A stretch of DNA of 64,000 bases from Rhizobiales bacterium NRL2. GTDB taxonomy: Bacteria > Pseudomonadota > Alphaproteobacteria > Minwuiales > Minwuiaceae. This document shows positions 43,916-54,149 of this stretch, piece after piece (the stretch's first letter is position 1; each line of letters begins with the position of its first letter). Where the stretch lies: assembly GCA_001664005.1 (NCBI GenBank), contig CP016093.1, positions 3,587,031-3,651,030 of the forward strand. Direction: 5' to 3'. The position numbers and the translations under genes are program-made. The notes beneath the pieces were generated by a model. The model was not told where the DNA came from. It made no database searches and was given only the letters and a program-made list of their open reading frames with translations.

Positions 43916-45037
43916 TCACAGACCCTCGGGCCAGTCAAGGGCCCGGCAGTCACGTGTCCGCCACCCGAGGGCGACTTCACTGCCGGGCGACAGCCCGGCA
44001 CGTTCGGTTGAATTCGGTATCTTGACGACGAAGTCGTCGCGGCCGCAGACGGTCATGCGCGTGCGGATGTGGTCGCCGAGATAGATCAGCTCCTCCACCC
44101 GTCCCTCGACCCGGGAATCGCAGCCCTCGGCCTCTTCGCCCATACGCACCCGCTCGGGCCGCAGCGACAGCATGGTCTCGCTGCCCACGCCCTCATGGCC
44201 GATCGAAAGCGCACGAACCTTTTCGCCGGTCTTCAGCGTCACGACGCACTGGTCGCCCTCGACGCTCTCGACGCGGCCGGTGAGCTTGTTGTTCTCGCCG
44301 ATGAACTGCGCCACGAAGGCGTTGTCGGGCCGCTCGTAGAGCGCATCGGGCTCGGCGAGCTGCTGGATCACGCCGTCGTTGAACACCGCGATGCGGTTGG
44401 ACATCGTCAGCGCCTCCGACTGGTCGTGGGTGACGTAGACCACGGTGATGCCGAGATTGTCGTGGATGTGCTTGATCTCGAATTGCATCTGCTCGCGCAG
44501 CTGCTTGTCCAGCGCGCCCAGCGGTTCGTCCATCAGCACCAGCTTGGGATCGAAGACCAGCGCCCTGGCCACGGCGACGCGCTGCTGCTGGCCGCCGGAG
44601 AGCTGCGCCGGACGGCGATGGCCCAGCTCCGGCAACTGAACCATCTCCAGCGCCCGCTGCACCCGCTCCTCGATCTCGGCGCGGCCCATCCGGCGCACGC
44701 GCAGCGGAAAGGCCAGGTTCTCGGCCACCGTCATGTGGGGAAACAGGGCGTAATTCTGGAACACCATGCCGATGTCGCGCTTGTGCGGCGGCACGTTGTT
44801 CAGATGGTTGCCGTCGAGGACAACCTTGCCGTGGGTGGGGGTCTCGAACCCTGCCAGCATCATCAGGCAGGTGGTCTTTCCGGAACCGGAAGGACCAAGC
44901 ATCGTCAGGAATTCACCCTTGGCGATGTCAAGATTCAAGTTTTTGACGACTAGCGTTTCGCCATCATAACTTTTCTGGACTTCCTGGAAGCTGACGAAAG
45001 GATCGCCCGCCGCCACGGTTGCGGTCGCATCGTTCAT
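43916..45037 (-). CDS. Polyamine-type ABC transporter ATP-binding protein (PotA-like)
   Basis: 373 residues. The ABC domain shows Walker A GPSGSGKTT, signature LSGGQQQRVAVARAL, Walker B LVLMDEPLGALD and switch VTHDQSEAL, all intact. The C-terminal TOBE domain (about 270-370) is present (NNKLTGRVESVEGDQC). It is first in the operon and powers import with the two permeases. A 143-bp gap upstream separates it from the TIGR02302 gene on the same strand; TTGACA occurs at its far end, with no good -10 box at the right distance. Confidence 0.92.
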   Translation of the reverse strand: MNDATATVAAGDPFVSFQEVQKSYDGETLVVKNLNLDIAKGEFLTMLGPSGSGKTTCLMMLAGFETPTHGKVVLDGNHLNNVPPHKRDIGMVFQNYALFPHMTVAENLAFPLRVRRMGRAEIEERVQRALEMVQLPELGHRRPAQLSGGQQQRVAVARALVFDPKLVLMDEPLGALDKQLREQMQFEIKHIHDNLGITVVYVTHDQSEALTMSNRIAVFNDGVIQQLAEPDALYERPDNAFVAQFIGENNKLTGRVESVEGDQCVVTLKTGEKVRALSIGHEGVGSETMLSLRPERVRMGEEAEGCDSRVEGRVEELIYLGDHIRTRMTVCGRDDFVVKIPNSTERAGLSPGSEVALGWRTRDCRALDWPEGL

Positions 45038-45180
45038 GAAGTCTTTTCTTACCGTCCCTTGCCGACGTTGGTCGCTCTACTGCGCGCCTGCCGCTTTTCT
45101 CTCGGCTTCGACCCGCAACCTCCCGAAGGCGTCGCTACGATGTCAGTTTTGCGTCGGGCGCGCAACCCGCCTGTCAAAAA

Positions 45181-47712
45181 TCAGAATTGACGCAGCAGAC
45201 GATCAAGGTAATCGAGTTCGTTTTCGCTGCGATGGCGCTGCCCCGAACGCTTGCGCAACTCATCGAGTATTTCCCGCGATCGCTGTAATGCGCCCTTTTC
45301 CGGCACCATGTCGCCGGAGGTGTCGCCCCAGCTCTCCGCCGGGGTCCGGCCGAGGGGGTCGGTGTCCTCGCCGTCGATGCCGGCCTGGCCGGCGCCCTGG
45401 TCGCTCTGTCCCTCGTTCTCACCGCGATTGGCCATTTCCTCGAGCACCGATTCCGTGCCCCGGCGCAGCTGATCCAGCGCCCGGTTCTGCCGATCCAGCG
45501 CCCCGTCCCGGTCGCCCTGGCCCAGCGAGCCCTCGGCGCCGCGCATCGACTGCTCGGCCTGACCCAGCTCGTCGGGAATGCGGCCCATGCCCTCGCCCAG
45601 CCGCCGCATCAGTTCGCCCAGCTGGCGCCGGAGCGCCTCCTGCTGCTGGGCCAGATCCCCGTCGCCCGGCTGACCGCCCTGTCCCTGCCGGGGCTCGCCG
45701 CGCTCGCCCTGCTGGCCCTGACGGCCCTGACGACCGGGCGGCGTGAAGGGGTTGCGCTGCGTGGGCAGACGGGAATTCGGCTGGTTGCGGCGCTGCTGGC
45801 GCCTGTAGGTCTCGTCCATGAGCTCCTGCTGGCGCTGCATCATGCGGCCCAGTTCGTCCAGCATCTGCGCGCCCTCCTGCTGGCCCTGGGCGGATTGCGG
45901 GCGTTTGCCCATCTGCAGGTTCTCAAGCATCTCCTGAAGCTGGGAGAGCATGTCGCGCGCCTGGTCGCGCGCGCCCGACCGCGACAGCTCCCGCGCCCGG
46001 TCGAGAATGTCGGCGAGGTCCCGCTGATCCATGGTCTCGCCGTCCTGCATCTCCGGCAGTTCCTCGCCGCTCTGCATGCGTTCCATCGCCTGCTGCTGCA
46101 GGGCCTGGAGATATTCGTCCATCGCCTGCTGCAGTTCGTCCATCAGGCGCTGGATCTCCTCCTCGGAGGCGCCGCTGGCCAGCGCTTCCTGCAGTTTCTG
46201 CTGGATGTCGCGAAGCTTCTTCAGCGCCACGGAAATCTGGCCCTCCTCGATGCGCAGCGCCGTGCGCCAGAGCAGTTCCTCATTGTCGGCGATGACGCCG
46301 GGTGCGCCGCTTTCGGCCAGTTCCGCCCGCGCCAGCGAGAGCATCAGATGCGCGGCCAGGTCATCGTCGTAGACGCCCGGATTGATCTGCAGCGCGCTGA
46401 TTGCGCGCACCACCCACTCGCGATGCGCGTCGGCGTCGACGATGAGCTTGCGGCGCTGTTCGATGACCGCGCGCGCCGCCGGCTGGGAGAACTGCCGTGC
46501 GGGAAGTGTCATTTCCAGCACGCCGCTGTCGGCGGTCTGCCCCGCCTGGTCCTGCGCCCGGAGGTGGAAGGTGACCGGCAGGCCGGCCCACCGGTGCGCG
46601 GTCAGGTCGCGAAAGACCGTATCCTCGATACTGCGCTGTCCCCGGCCCGGCAGGGGCAGTTCGAGCACCAGTCCCTCCTCCTCACCATCCGCGCGCCGGA
46701 TATGGGCGCTGATCGAGGTCAGACCGTAGTCGTCGGTTGCGTGATAGCTGACCTGCATCGCGCCGCGGAGCGACGTCTCGATGTCCTTGGTGATTTCCAC
46801 TGCGGGCGGCGCGTCCGGAATGATCTCGATCATCCAGCGGCCGAGGACTTCGCCATCGTTCTCGATGCCCAGCGGACCGCCGGCCGTGAGTTCCGTCTCG
46901 AACTGCGCGTCCCGTTCGCTCACGGCCTCGAAGGCGCGTACCGTCTCGCCCTGCCGCATCTCCGGCAGGCCGGGCCCGTGATAACGGGCCAGCAGGCGGC
47001 TGTTGACCGGCACCTGCAGCGTCCGGGTCTCCTCCCCCGCCATCGCCGAAATGAACATCGGCGGATGGCCGGTATAGGCCGGCGGGGTGATCCAGGCCTC
47101 CATCACCGCCGGCTCCGTGCCGGCCGGCGCGAAGCCCGGCTCCAGCGCGGCCTGCAGGTTGTCGCCGAAACGCTGCCCGCCCGCGGCAAGGCCCAGCGCC
47201 AGCAACAGGACCGCGGCGAAGCGCAGGGCGTAGGGATCGCGGCGCGCCGTATCCGGCTTCGGCGCCGGCACGGTCAGGGCGTCGATCCGTTCCGCCATGC
47301 GGCGGCGATGGGCTTCCCACAGCCCCGCCGCGGCCGGATCGCCCCCGCCCAGCGCCATGCGGTCGCCGACAGCCGTCAGCGGCCTGTGACTGACACCTTC
47401 GCCCTCCAGGCGCCGGGTGACCTCGGCCGCCGAAGGCGGATGGAACAGGATCAGGGATCGGACGCCGAGCCCGGCCACGGCCAGAGCCCAAAGGCCGATC
47501 AGGGCCAGGTGCAGATAGCCGGGAAGCGCGCTCCAGAGACCCGCGGCGGTTGCCGCCAGGCCGACGCAGAGCAGCGCCACCGGCGCCCAGAGCAGCGGCG
47601 TCAGACGTTCGAGGATCAGCGAGCTTCGGGTCAGCAGTCTCTTGCGGCGAAGGCGTCGCCGGGCGTCGGCGTCGAGGATGTCGTGGGCCGTCGGTCTATC
47701 TGCTGGCGACAT
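45181..47712 (-). CDS. TIGR02302 (DUF4175) family membrane protein
   Basis: 843 residues. Two or three hydrophobic helices lie in the first 200 residues (LWAPVALLCVGLAATAAGLW and a helix near 165-180), followed by a large extracytoplasmic beta-rich part and a long helical region from about 480 to 700, rich in Gln, Met and Glu (AMDEYLQALQQQAMERMQSG; many QQ pairs). The C-terminal third is Gly/Gln-rich, low complexity (GQGGQPGDGDLAQQQ). TIGR02302 proteins are widespread in alphaproteobacteria and are coded next to lysA, as here, but have no known function. The stop of this gene is followed by the pot-type operon. Confidence 0.92.
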   Translation of the reverse strand: MSPADRPTAHDILDADARRRLRRKRLLTRSSLILERLTPLLWAPVALLCVGLAATAAGLWSALPGYLHLALIGLWALAVAGLGVRSLILFHPPSAAEVTRRLEGEGVSHRPLTAVGDRMALGGGDPAAAGLWEAHRRRMAERIDALTVPAPKPDTARRDPYALRFAAVLLLALGLAAGGQRFGDNLQAALEPGFAPAGTEPAVMEAWITPPAYTGHPPMFISAMAGEETRTLQVPVNSRLLARYHGPGLPEMRQGETVRAFEAVSERDAQFETELTAGGPLGIENDGEVLGRWMIEIIPDAPPAVEITKDIETSLRGAMQVSYHATDDYGLTSISAHIRRADGEEEGLVLELPLPGRGQRSIEDTVFRDLTAHRWAGLPVTFHLRAQDQAGQTADSGVLEMTLPARQFSQPAARAVIEQRRKLIVDADAHREWVVRAISALQINPGVYDDDLAAHLMLSLARAELAESGAPGVIADNEELLWRTALRIEEGQISVALKKLRDIQQKLQEALASGASEEEIQRLMDELQQAMDEYLQALQQQAMERMQSGEELPEMQDGETMDQRDLADILDRARELSRSGARDQARDMLSQLQEMLENLQMGKRPQSAQGQQEGAQMLDELGRMMQRQQELMDETYRRQQRRNQPNSRLPTQRNPFTPPGRQGRQGQQGERGEPRQGQGGQPGDGDLAQQQEALRRQLGELMRRLGEGMGRIPDELGQAEQSMRGAEGSLGQGDRDGALDRQNRALDQLRRGTESVLEEMANRGENEGQSDQGAGQAGIDGEDTDPLGRTPAESWGDTSGDMVPEKGALQRSREILDELRKRSGQRHRSENELDYLDRLLRQF

Positions 47713-49026
47713 TCACGCTCCTTTCGCCGAGCCCCCCCGGGCCGCACCGCCGCGCAGCCACTCCGGTATCTGATCCCTCGCGATCAGGCTTTCCAGATCC
47801 TCGCGCGGACGGACGACGGCGAAACGATCGCCGTCCACCATCACCTCGGCGACCAGTGGCCGGGTATTGTAGGTCGACGACATCACCGCGCCATAGGCGC
47901 CCGCAGTCTCGAAACAGACGATATCACCCGCGGCGAGAGGGGGCACTTCACAATCCCGAGCGAACATGTCGCCGCTCTCGCAGACCGGCCCGACCAGGTC
48001 GACCTTCTCGAAGGCGCTGTCCGGCGCCGGCTCGCGTTCCGCCATCACCTCATGGCGGGCATCGTACATCGCCGGGCGGATGAGATCGTTCATCGCCGCA
48101 TCGAGGATGACGAATTTCCGGTCCTGGCCTTGTTTGACGTAGATCACCGAAGTCATCAGCACGCCCGAATTCCCGGCGATCATCCGGCCCGGCTCGAAGA
48201 TCAGCTCACAGCCCAGATTGCCGACCGTGCGCTGGACGACGCCGGCATATGCGTCCGGATGCGGCCAGGGCGCGTTGCGTTCGTAGGGAATGCCCAGACC
48301 GCCGCCCAGATCGACCGAACGGATGGCATGGCCGTCATCGCGCAGCGCGTGGACCAGATCCGCGACCTTCGCGAAGGCGCGTTCGAACGGCGTCAGGTTG
48401 GTGAGTTGGGAGCCGATGTGGACGTCCACGCCGACGATCTCGATGGACGGGTGCGTTGCCGCCCAGCGGTAGATCTCCCGGGCGCGGTCGAACGGCACGC
48501 CGAACTTGTTCTCCTTCTTGCCGGTGGAGATCTTGGCGTGGGTTTCCGCGTCCACGTCCGGATTGACGCGGAAGGCGACCGGCGCGCGCAGGCCCATCGA
48601 GTCCGCAACCGCGGCGAGCACTTCCAGCTCCGGCTCGCTTTCCACGTTGAACTGCCGGATGCCGGCTTCCAGCGCCGCGCGCATCTCCGGGGCCGTCTTG
48701 CCGACGCCGGAGAAGACGATCTTTCCGCCCGGAATGCCGGCGGCCAGGGCGCGCCGGAGTTCGCCCAGGGAGACGACATCGGCGCCGGAGCCGAGATCGG
48801 CCAGCACCCGGATCACGGCCTGGTTGGAGTTCGCCTTCAGCGAATAGCAGATCAGATGCTTCACACCCGGCGCGGCGCTGGCCAGGGCGCCGGCAAAGAC
48901 CTTGTAGTGCCGCCGGAGCGTCGCCGCCGAATAGACATAGGCCGGTGTGCCGACCTCGGCTGCGATCGTCGCCAGCGGCACGCCCTCCGCATGGAGCCGG
49001 CCGCCGCGGTAATCGAAATAGTTCAT
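47713..49026 (-). CDS. lysA: Diaminopimelate decarboxylase
   Basis: 437 residues from the ATG at 49026. It decarboxylates meso-diaminopimelate to lysine with PLP. The Schiff-base lysine lies in ICYSLKANSNQAV (about residue 60), the PLP-phosphate loop in DLGGGLGIPYE, and the catalytic Cys/Asp block in GPVCESGDMFARD. The C-terminal FETAGAYGAVMSSTYN is diagnostic. It overlaps the lptM stop by 4 bp. TIGR02302 begins one base after its stop. The set argH-lptM-lysA is the usual alphaproteobacterial order. Confidence 0.97.
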   Translation of the reverse strand: MNYFDYRGGRLHAEGVPLATIAAEVGTPAYVYSAATLRRHYKVFAGALASAAPGVKHLICYSLKANSNQAVIRVLADLGSGADVVSLGELRRALAAGIPGGKIVFSGVGKTAPEMRAALEAGIRQFNVESEPELEVLAAVADSMGLRAPVAFRVNPDVDAETHAKISTGKKENKFGVPFDRAREIYRWAATHPSIEIVGVDVHIGSQLTNLTPFERAFAKVADLVHALRDDGHAIRSVDLGGGLGIPYERNAPWPHPDAYAGVVQRTVGNLGCELIFEPGRMIAGNSGVLMTSVIYVKQGQDRKFVILDAAMNDLIRPAMYDARHEVMAEREPAPDSAFEKVDLVGPVCESGDMFARDCEVPPLAAGDIVCFETAGAYGAVMSSTYNTRPLVAEVMVDGDRFAVVRPREDLESLIARDQIPEWLRGGAARGGSAKGA

Positions 49027-49160
49027 TGCTGCTTCTTCTCCTCGGCGTCCGCGGACGCCGCAGCGGCGGCTGCTTCCGAAGGCGTCTTCGGATTGCCCTT
49101 CTTGCCGCAGGCGCCGAGCGCCAGGAGGGCAACGGCCAACAGGATCAGGAGGGGTCTCAT
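49023..49160 (-). CDS. lptM: LptM-like small lipoprotein (LPS translocon maturation chaperone)
   Basis: A 45-residue protein. The signal [21 protein letters not shown] ends in a lipobox with Cys18, followed by GKKGNPKTP, which matches the LptM (YifL) pattern of lipid-modified Cys-Gly-x-Lys-Gly-x-x-x-x-Pro. The rest is Ala/Glu/Lys-rich. In E. coli LptM stabilises the LptD/LptE outer-membrane LPS translocon. It overlaps argH by 4 bp upstream and lysA by 4 bp downstream, so all three are translationally coupled. Confidence 0.88.
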   Translation of the reverse strand: MRPLLILLAVALLALGACGKKGNPKTPSEAAAAAASADAEEKKQQ

Positions 49161-50551
49161 GCCAGCTTCTCCTTCCAGCGTTCGATCTGGGCGCGGACCT
49201 GCGCCGGCGCGGTGCCGCCATAGGAATTGCGCCCGTGCACGGCGCGCTCGACGGTCAGCGCCTCGAAAACGGCCTCGCTCACGCCGGGCGCGATCGAGCG
49301 GAGTTCGTCCAGTGAGAGATCGCCCAGGTCGCAGCCCTTCGCCTCGGCCATGCGCACCGCCGCGCCGGTGGCGTGATGGGCCTCGCGGAACGGCATGTCG
49401 AGGTTCTGCACAAGCCAGTCGGCGAAGTCGGTGGCCGTGGCGAAGCCCTGGGCGGCAGCGCGGCCCATCGCACCGGCATCCGGCGACATGTCCGCGATCA
49501 TCCCGGTCATGGCCGTGACCGACAGTTCGATCGTGTCGGCGGCATCGAAGACCGCCTCCTTGTCCTCCTGCATGTCCTTGCCATAGGTCATCGGCAGGCC
49601 CTTCATGACTGTCGTCAGCGCGACATAGGAACCGGTGATTCGGCCGATCTTGGCCCTGACCAGTTCCGCGGCGTCGGGATTTCGTTTCTGCGGCATGATC
49701 GACGAGCCGGTCGAGAAGGCGTCGGACATCTTCACGAAACTGAATTGTGCCGAGGACCAGATCACCAGTTCCTCCGCGAGCCGCGACAGGTGCATCGCGC
49801 AGACGCTGGCGGCGTGCAGGTAGTCCAGGGCGAAGTCCCGGTCGGAGACCGAATCCAGACTGTTCGCCGTCGGCCGGTCGAAACCCAGCGCAACTGCCGT
49901 CGCGTCCCGGTCGATCGGGAAGGAAGTGCCGGCCAGGGCCGCCGCGCCGAGCGGGCATTCGTTCAGCCGCCGCCGCGTTTCGGCGAAGCGATCGCGGTCA
50001 CGCGCCGCCATCTCCAGATAGGCCATCATGTGATGACCGAAGGTCACCGGCTGCGCCACCTGCAGGTGCGTGAAGCCGGGCATCGCGGTCTCGGCGTGGG
50101 CTTCGGCCTGCGCCAGCAGCGCCCGCTGGAAGTCGGCCAGCATGCCGTCCAGGCGGTCGATGGCGTCGCGCAGCCAGAGCCTGAAGTCGGTCGCCACCTG
50201 GTCGTTGCGGCTGCGCGCGGTGTGCAGACGGCCCGCGGCGTCGCCGATCAACTCGCGCAGGCGCGCCTCCACGTTCATGTGGATGTCCTCCAGCGCGGCG
50301 GAGAATTCGAACCGGCCCTCACCGATCTCTCGCAGGATCGTGTTCAGCCCGTCGGTGATGGCCGTCAGGTCTTCCCTTGTCAGCACGCCCCGATCGGCCA
50401 ACATGGTCGCATGCGCAATCGAACCCCGGATGTCCTGGGCATAGAAGCGCTTGTCATAATCGATGGAGGCGTTGATCTTCTCCATCACCTTCGCGGGGCC
50501 GCCGGCGAAACGGCCGCCCCACATGATATTGCTGGCATCTTTGTCGGACAT
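49157..50551 (-). CDS. argH: Argininosuccinate lyase
   Basis: 464 residues from the ATG at 50551. It splits argininosuccinate into arginine and fumarate, the last step of arginine synthesis. The fumarase/aspartase superfamily signature is [16 protein letters not shown], with the catalytic Ser in the mobile loop. N-terminal [20 protein letters not shown] and the [13 protein letters not shown] block are family-specific. The reading frame upstream of 50551 runs into tlpA. The start lies only 19 bp from the divergent tlpA start, so its promoter must be within tlpA, or the two share a leader region. Confidence 0.97.
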   Translation of the reverse strand: MSDKDASNIMWGGRFAGGPAKVMEKINASIDYDKRFYAQDIRGSIAHATMLADRGVLTREDLTAITDGLNTILREIGEGRFEFSAALEDIHMNVEARLRELIGDAAGRLHTARSRNDQVATDFRLWLRDAIDRLDGMLADFQRALLAQAEAHAETAMPGFTHLQVAQPVTFGHHMMAYLEMAARDRDRFAETRRRLNECPLGAAALAGTSFPIDRDATAVALGFDRPTANSLDSVSDRDFALDYLHAASVCAMHLSRLAEELVIWSSAQFSFVKMSDAFSTGSSIMPQKRNPDAAELVRAKIGRITGSYVALTTVMKGLPMTYGKDMQEDKEAVFDAADTIELSVTAMTGMIADMSPDAGAMGRAAAQGFATATDFADWLVQNLDMPFREAHHATGAAVRMAEAKGCDLGDLSLDELRSIAPGVSEAVFEALTVERAVHGRNSYGGTAPAQVRAQIERWKEKLA

Positions 50552-50570
50552 GGATACCCGGAGGACCTGA

Positions 50571-51128
50571 ATGAAGTTGCGTCTGCTGCCGGCGCTCGTC
50601 GCCGTCACGTTCCTTAATCTGACTGCCGCGGCAGCGGAACCCCCACTGGCGAAATTCGCCGCCGGCGAGGTGGCGAACTTCACCGCGCACGCGGAGCCCA
50701 GGCCGCTGGACGCGATCGCGTTCCAGGACGCCGATGGCGCCGAGAGGAGCCTGGCTGACTTCGAGGGGCAGGTGGTGCTGGTCAATCTCTGGGCGACATG
50801 GTGCGCGCCCTGCCGGCACGAGATGCCCTCGCTGGACCGGCTGGCCGAAGCCATAGACGATCCCGAATTCAGCCTCGTGGCGATCTCGCTGGACCGGGCC
50901 GGTGCCGACAAGGCGAAAGCCTTCCTGGACGAGATCGGGGTGGAGAACCTGGATTTCTACATCGATCCCTCGGCGCGGACCGGCATGCGCCTGCAGGCCT
51001 TCGGCCTGCCCGTCACCATCCTGATCGGGCGCGACGGCCGGGAACTCGGCCGCCTCGTCGGTCCGGCGGAGTGGGACAGCGAGGAAGCGCAGGCGCTGAT
51101 CCGCGCGGCGCTGGCCGGCGGCTCCTGA
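50571..51128 (+). CDS. TlpA-family thiol:disulfide oxidoreductase
   Basis: 185 residues with an N-terminal signal or anchor ([20 protein letters not shown]) and a thioredoxin-like domain with the active site WCAPC (Cys78, Cys81). A cis-proline lies in [14 protein letters not shown]. Proteins of this type, TlpA/ResA-like, are periplasmic reductants for cytochrome c or CuA maturation in alphaproteobacteria. GGAGG precedes the ATG. Divergent tlpA next to argH is conserved in alphaproteobacteria. No cytochrome maturation genes are nearby. Confidence 0.9.
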   Translation: MKLRLLPALVAVTFLNLTAAAAEPPLAKFAAGEVANFTAHAEPRPLDAIAFQDADGAERSLADFEGQVVLVNLWATWCAPCRHEMPSLDRLAEAIDDPEFSLVAISLDRAGADKAKAFLDEIGVENLDFYIDPSARTGMRLQAFGLPVTILIGRDGRELGRLVGPAEWDSEEAQALIRAALAGGS

Positions 51129-51137
51129 GCGGATCGG

Positions 51138-52277
51138 TCAGCCGCTGGCGCGGGGAATCTCGACCTGACGGTGGATCGACACCGACAGGATCAGACCGAA
51201 GCCGATCAGCAGGGTCAGCATGGCCGTGCCGCCGTATGAAATCAGCGGCAGCGGCACGCCCACGACCGGCAGGATGCCGGTGACCATGCCCACATTGATG
51301 AACACATAGAGGAAGAACGTCGCGGCGATGCCGATCGCCACCAGCCGGCCGAACTGGTTGCGGCTGCGGAAGCCGATCACGTAGGCGTAGATCAGGATCA
51401 GCGTGTAGATCGCCAGCAGCGCCAGCCCGCCCATCATGCCGAATTCCTCCGCCAGCATGGTGAAGATGAAATCGGTGCGCATCTCGGGCAGAAAGTTCAG
51501 GTGGCTCTGCGTGCCCTGCAGGAAGCCCTTGCCCGCCACGCCGCCCGATCCCAGCGCGATCTTCGACTGCAGGATGTGATAGCCCGCGCCCAGCGGATCG
51601 CGCTCCGGGTTGAAGAAGGTCATCACCCGGCCCTTCTGGTACTCATGGAGCTGCGACCAGGCGATCGGCAGGGCGGCGACCGCCACGGCGATGGCGAGCG
51701 CGAACTTCCATATCCGTACGCCGGCGAGGAAGAAGATCACCGCCCCTCCGGCGGCCAGCAGCAGGGCCGTGCCGAGATCGGGCTGGCGCAGCACCAGGGC
51801 CGTCGGAACGGCGATCAGCAGCAAGGGCGGGACCAGCCACAGTACCCGTCCGGCTTCCTCCAGCGAAAGCCCGTGGAAATAGCGCGCGAGCGCCAGCACG
51901 AGCGCGATCTTCATCAGCTCGGACGGCTGCAGGTTGATGAAGCCGAGGCTGATCCAGCGGGTCGCGCCCATGCCCGTGGTGCCGACGACCTCGACGCCGA
52001 TCAACAGGACCAGCGCGCCGAGATAGATCAGATAGGCCCAGCGCATCCAGAAGCGGATGTCGATCAGGGCGATGACCACCATCAGCGCCAGACCGACTCC
52101 GAAACGCATCATCTGCCGGATCGCCCATGGTTCGAGCGAGCCGTTGGCGGCCGAATAGAGCATGGCGAAGCCGATGCACGCGGTAAGCGCGAGCAGTGCG
52201 ACCAGGCCCCAGTTCAGGCCGAGAAGCTTGCGGCCCAGGCCCATATGCGCTTCGCCCCTGCGATAGGCCATCGCCAC
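51138..52277 (-). CDS. rodA: Rod shape-determining peptidoglycan glycosyltransferase RodA
   Basis: 379 residues from a GTG at 52277, favoured because GGAGGAGGG lies 7 nt upstream; an ATG at 52271 would be two residues shorter. It is a SEDS protein with about ten helices. Family segments LVALLALTACIGFAMLYSA, ALARYFHGLSLEEAG, LRQPDLGTALLL and QSHLNFLPEMRTDFIF (with the catalytic Asp) are present. It polymerises lipid II during side-wall synthesis with its partner PBP2, coded just upstream, 3 bp away. C-terminal PLPLISYGGTAMLT is intact. Confidence 0.97.
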   Translation of the reverse strand: MAMAYRRGEAHMGLGRKLLGLNWGLVALLALTACIGFAMLYSAANGSLEPWAIRQMMRFGVGLALMVVIALIDIRFWMRWAYLIYLGALVLLIGVEVVGTTGMGATRWISLGFINLQPSELMKIALVLALARYFHGLSLEEAGRVLWLVPPLLLIAVPTALVLRQPDLGTALLLAAGGAVIFFLAGVRIWKFALAIAVAVAALPIAWSQLHEYQKGRVMTFFNPERDPLGAGYHILQSKIALGSGGVAGKGFLQGTQSHLNFLPEMRTDFIFTMLAEEFGMMGGLALLAIYTLILIYAYVIGFRSRNQFGRLVAIGIAATFFLYVFINVGMVTGILPVVGVPLPLISYGGTAMLTLLIGFGLILSVSIHRQVEIPRASG

Positions 52278-52280
52278 GGC

Positions 52281-54149
52281 TCAGCCCTCCTCCGAGGCCG
52301 GGGCACGCGCCGCGACCTCGGGCTTCGACGGATCCAGGCGAAGAGTCTCCTCCAGGATATCGCGGGCGAGCGGCGCCGCCGTCGAGGAGCCGCTGCCGCC
52401 ATGCTCGGCGACCACGGCGATGGCGTAGCGCGGGGCGTGGACAGGCGCATAGGCGACGAACAGCGCGTGATCGCGGCTGCGCCACTCCAGTTCCTCGTTC
52501 TTGAGCACGCCCGAAAGCCGCTCGGCCTTGGTGATGCGGCGCACCTGGGCGGTGCCGGTCTTGCCCGCCATCTCCCAGCCCTCCCGGTCGATGCTGGAGG
52601 CGCGCGCCGTACCCCGTTCGCCGTTGACCACGCGGTTCATACCCTCCCGCACCAGATCCAGCGCCTCGACGGAAATGCCGAGCGGCTCCGGTTCGGCGGC
52701 GAGTTCATCCGCCGGCCGGCGCAGGATCGACGGCGTGACGGCATGGCGGCCGTTGGCGAGGCGCGCGGTCATGGTGGCGAGCTGCAGCGGCGTCGTCAGC
52801 AGATAACCCTGGCCGATACCGGCGATAAGCGTTTCGCCGAGCTGCCAGGATTCGCCGAAATGCGCCTCCTTCCACATCTTGCGCGGCACCAGCCCGGCGC
52901 TCTCGCCCGGCAGATCGGGCAGCAGCTTCCGGCCCATGCCGAGTTTCTCGGCCATGTCGGCGATGCGCTCGATGCCGACCTTGCGGGCGATGTCGTAGAA
53001 GTAGATGTCGCAGCTCTGGGTGATCGCCTCGGTCAGATTCATCCAGCCGTGCCCCCAGCGCTTCCAGCAATGGAAGGTGTGGTTGCCGAGCTGGTGGCGG
53101 CCATTGCAGAAGACCCGGTGCCCCGCGTCGATGGCCCCGGCCTCCAGCGCCGCGAGCGCCACGGCCATCTTGAAGGTGGAACCCGGCGGATAGCGGCCAG
53201 CGACGGCCTTGTTGGTCAGGGGATTGCGGGGATTGGTCGTCAGCCGCCGCCATTCCGCGTTGCTGAGCCCGACATTGAAGGCGTTGGGATCGAAGGTCGG
53301 CGTGGAGGCCATGACCAACAGTTCGCCGGAATGGACATCCATCACCACGACCGAACCGCTGTTGCCCGCGAACCGGCGCATGGCGAAACGCTGCAGCCGA
53401 ACGTCGAGTGTCATGCGGACGTCGGCGCCGGGCCGGCCCTCGGTACGCGAGAGTTCGCGGATCACACGGCCGAAGGCGTTGACCTCGACGCGCTGATTGC
53501 CGGCCGCGCCCCGCAGCCGGGATTCCTGGCTGCGTTCCAGCCCGCGCTTGCCGACGCGGAATCCGGGCAGTTCCAGCAACGGGTCGCCGTCGCCGTTCTT
53601 CAGGTCGGCCTCCGAGACCGGGGCGACATAGCCGACGGCATGGGCCAGGTGCGCGCCATAGGGATAGTCCCGGGTGTCGCCGACATCGAGCTGGATGCCG
53701 GGCAACTCGGGACTGCGCACGTTGATCCGGGCGAATTCCTCCCATGTCAGGTTGTCGACCACCGCGATGGGCACGAAGCCGCGCTTGCGCGCAGCCTCCT
53801 TCAGTACCCGCTCCCGTTCATGGTCGCTGACGGACACGATGCGGTTCAGCGCATCCAGGGTTCCGGACACCGAGCTGGTCTGCTCGGGCACGATGACGAC
53901 GCGGAAATTCTGCCGGTTGGTCGCCACGGGCAGGCCGTTGCGGTCGAGGATACGCCCGCGCGGCGGGGCCAGCAGGCGCAGGTTCATGCGGTTCTCGTCG
54001 GCCTGCATGCGATACTGGTCGGATTCCAGCACCTGTAGGTAATAGAGCCGCCCCGCCAGCAGTCCCATCAGGCCGAGCTTGGCCCCGCCCAGGATCGCCG
54101 CCCGCCGGGTGAAGACGGGAAAGCGCGCCTTCTCGACCCGCTGCTTCAC
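52281..54149 (-). CDS. mrdA: Penicillin-binding protein 2 (transpeptidase)
   Basis: 622 residues from a GTG at 54149 that overlaps the mreD stop in a GTGA. After a cytoplasmic tail and one membrane helix (AAILGGAKLGLMGLLAGRLY) come the pedestal domain and the transpeptidase domain. Active-site motifs are Ser324-x-x-Lys (GSTFKMAV), SxN-equivalent TQSCDIYFYD, and Lys530-Thr-Gly (MAGKTGTAQV). It crosslinks new peptidoglycan in the elongasome together with RodA and MreC. The domain layout is complete and the length is normal for MrdA. Confidence 0.97.
   Translation of the reverse strand: MKQRVEKARFPVFTRRAAILGGAKLGLMGLLAGRLYYLQVLESDQYRMQADENRMNLRLLAPPRGRILDRNGLPVATNRQNFRVVIVPEQTSSVSGTLDALNRIVSVSDHERERVLKEAARKRGFVPIAVVDNLTWEEFARINVRSPELPGIQLDVGDTRDYPYGAHLAHAVGYVAPVSEADLKNGDGDPLLELPGFRVGKRGLERSQESRLRGAAGNQRVEVNAFGRVIRELSRTEGRPGADVRMTLDVRLQRFAMRRFAGNSGSVVVMDVHSGELLVMASTPTFDPNAFNVGLSNAEWRRLTTNPRNPLTNKAVAGRYPPGSTFKMAVALAALEAGAIDAGHRVFCNGRHQLGNHTFHCWKRWGHGWMNLTEAITQSCDIYFYDIARKVGIERIADMAEKLGMGRKLLPDLPGESAGLVPRKMWKEAHFGESWQLGETLIAGIGQGYLLTTPLQLATMTARLANGRHAVTPSILRRPADELAAEPEPLGISVEALDLVREGMNRVVNGERGTARASSIDREGWEMAGKTGTAQVRRITKAERLSGVLKNEELEWRSRDHALFVAYAPVHAPRYAIAVVAEHGGSGSSTAAPLARDILEETLRLDPSKPEVAARAPASEEG

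Noticed and set aside
45038-45180. TTGACA ahead of the PotA-like gene as a promoter
   Set aside because: A good -35 box on the minus strand but no -10-like hexamer 16-18 bp away.
45895-49518. A 1207-codon open frame antisense to TIGR02302, lysA and argH
   Set aside because: It crosses three real genes with complete motifs on the other strand; its composition (His/Arg/Gln-rich) is that of a GC-rich shadow frame.
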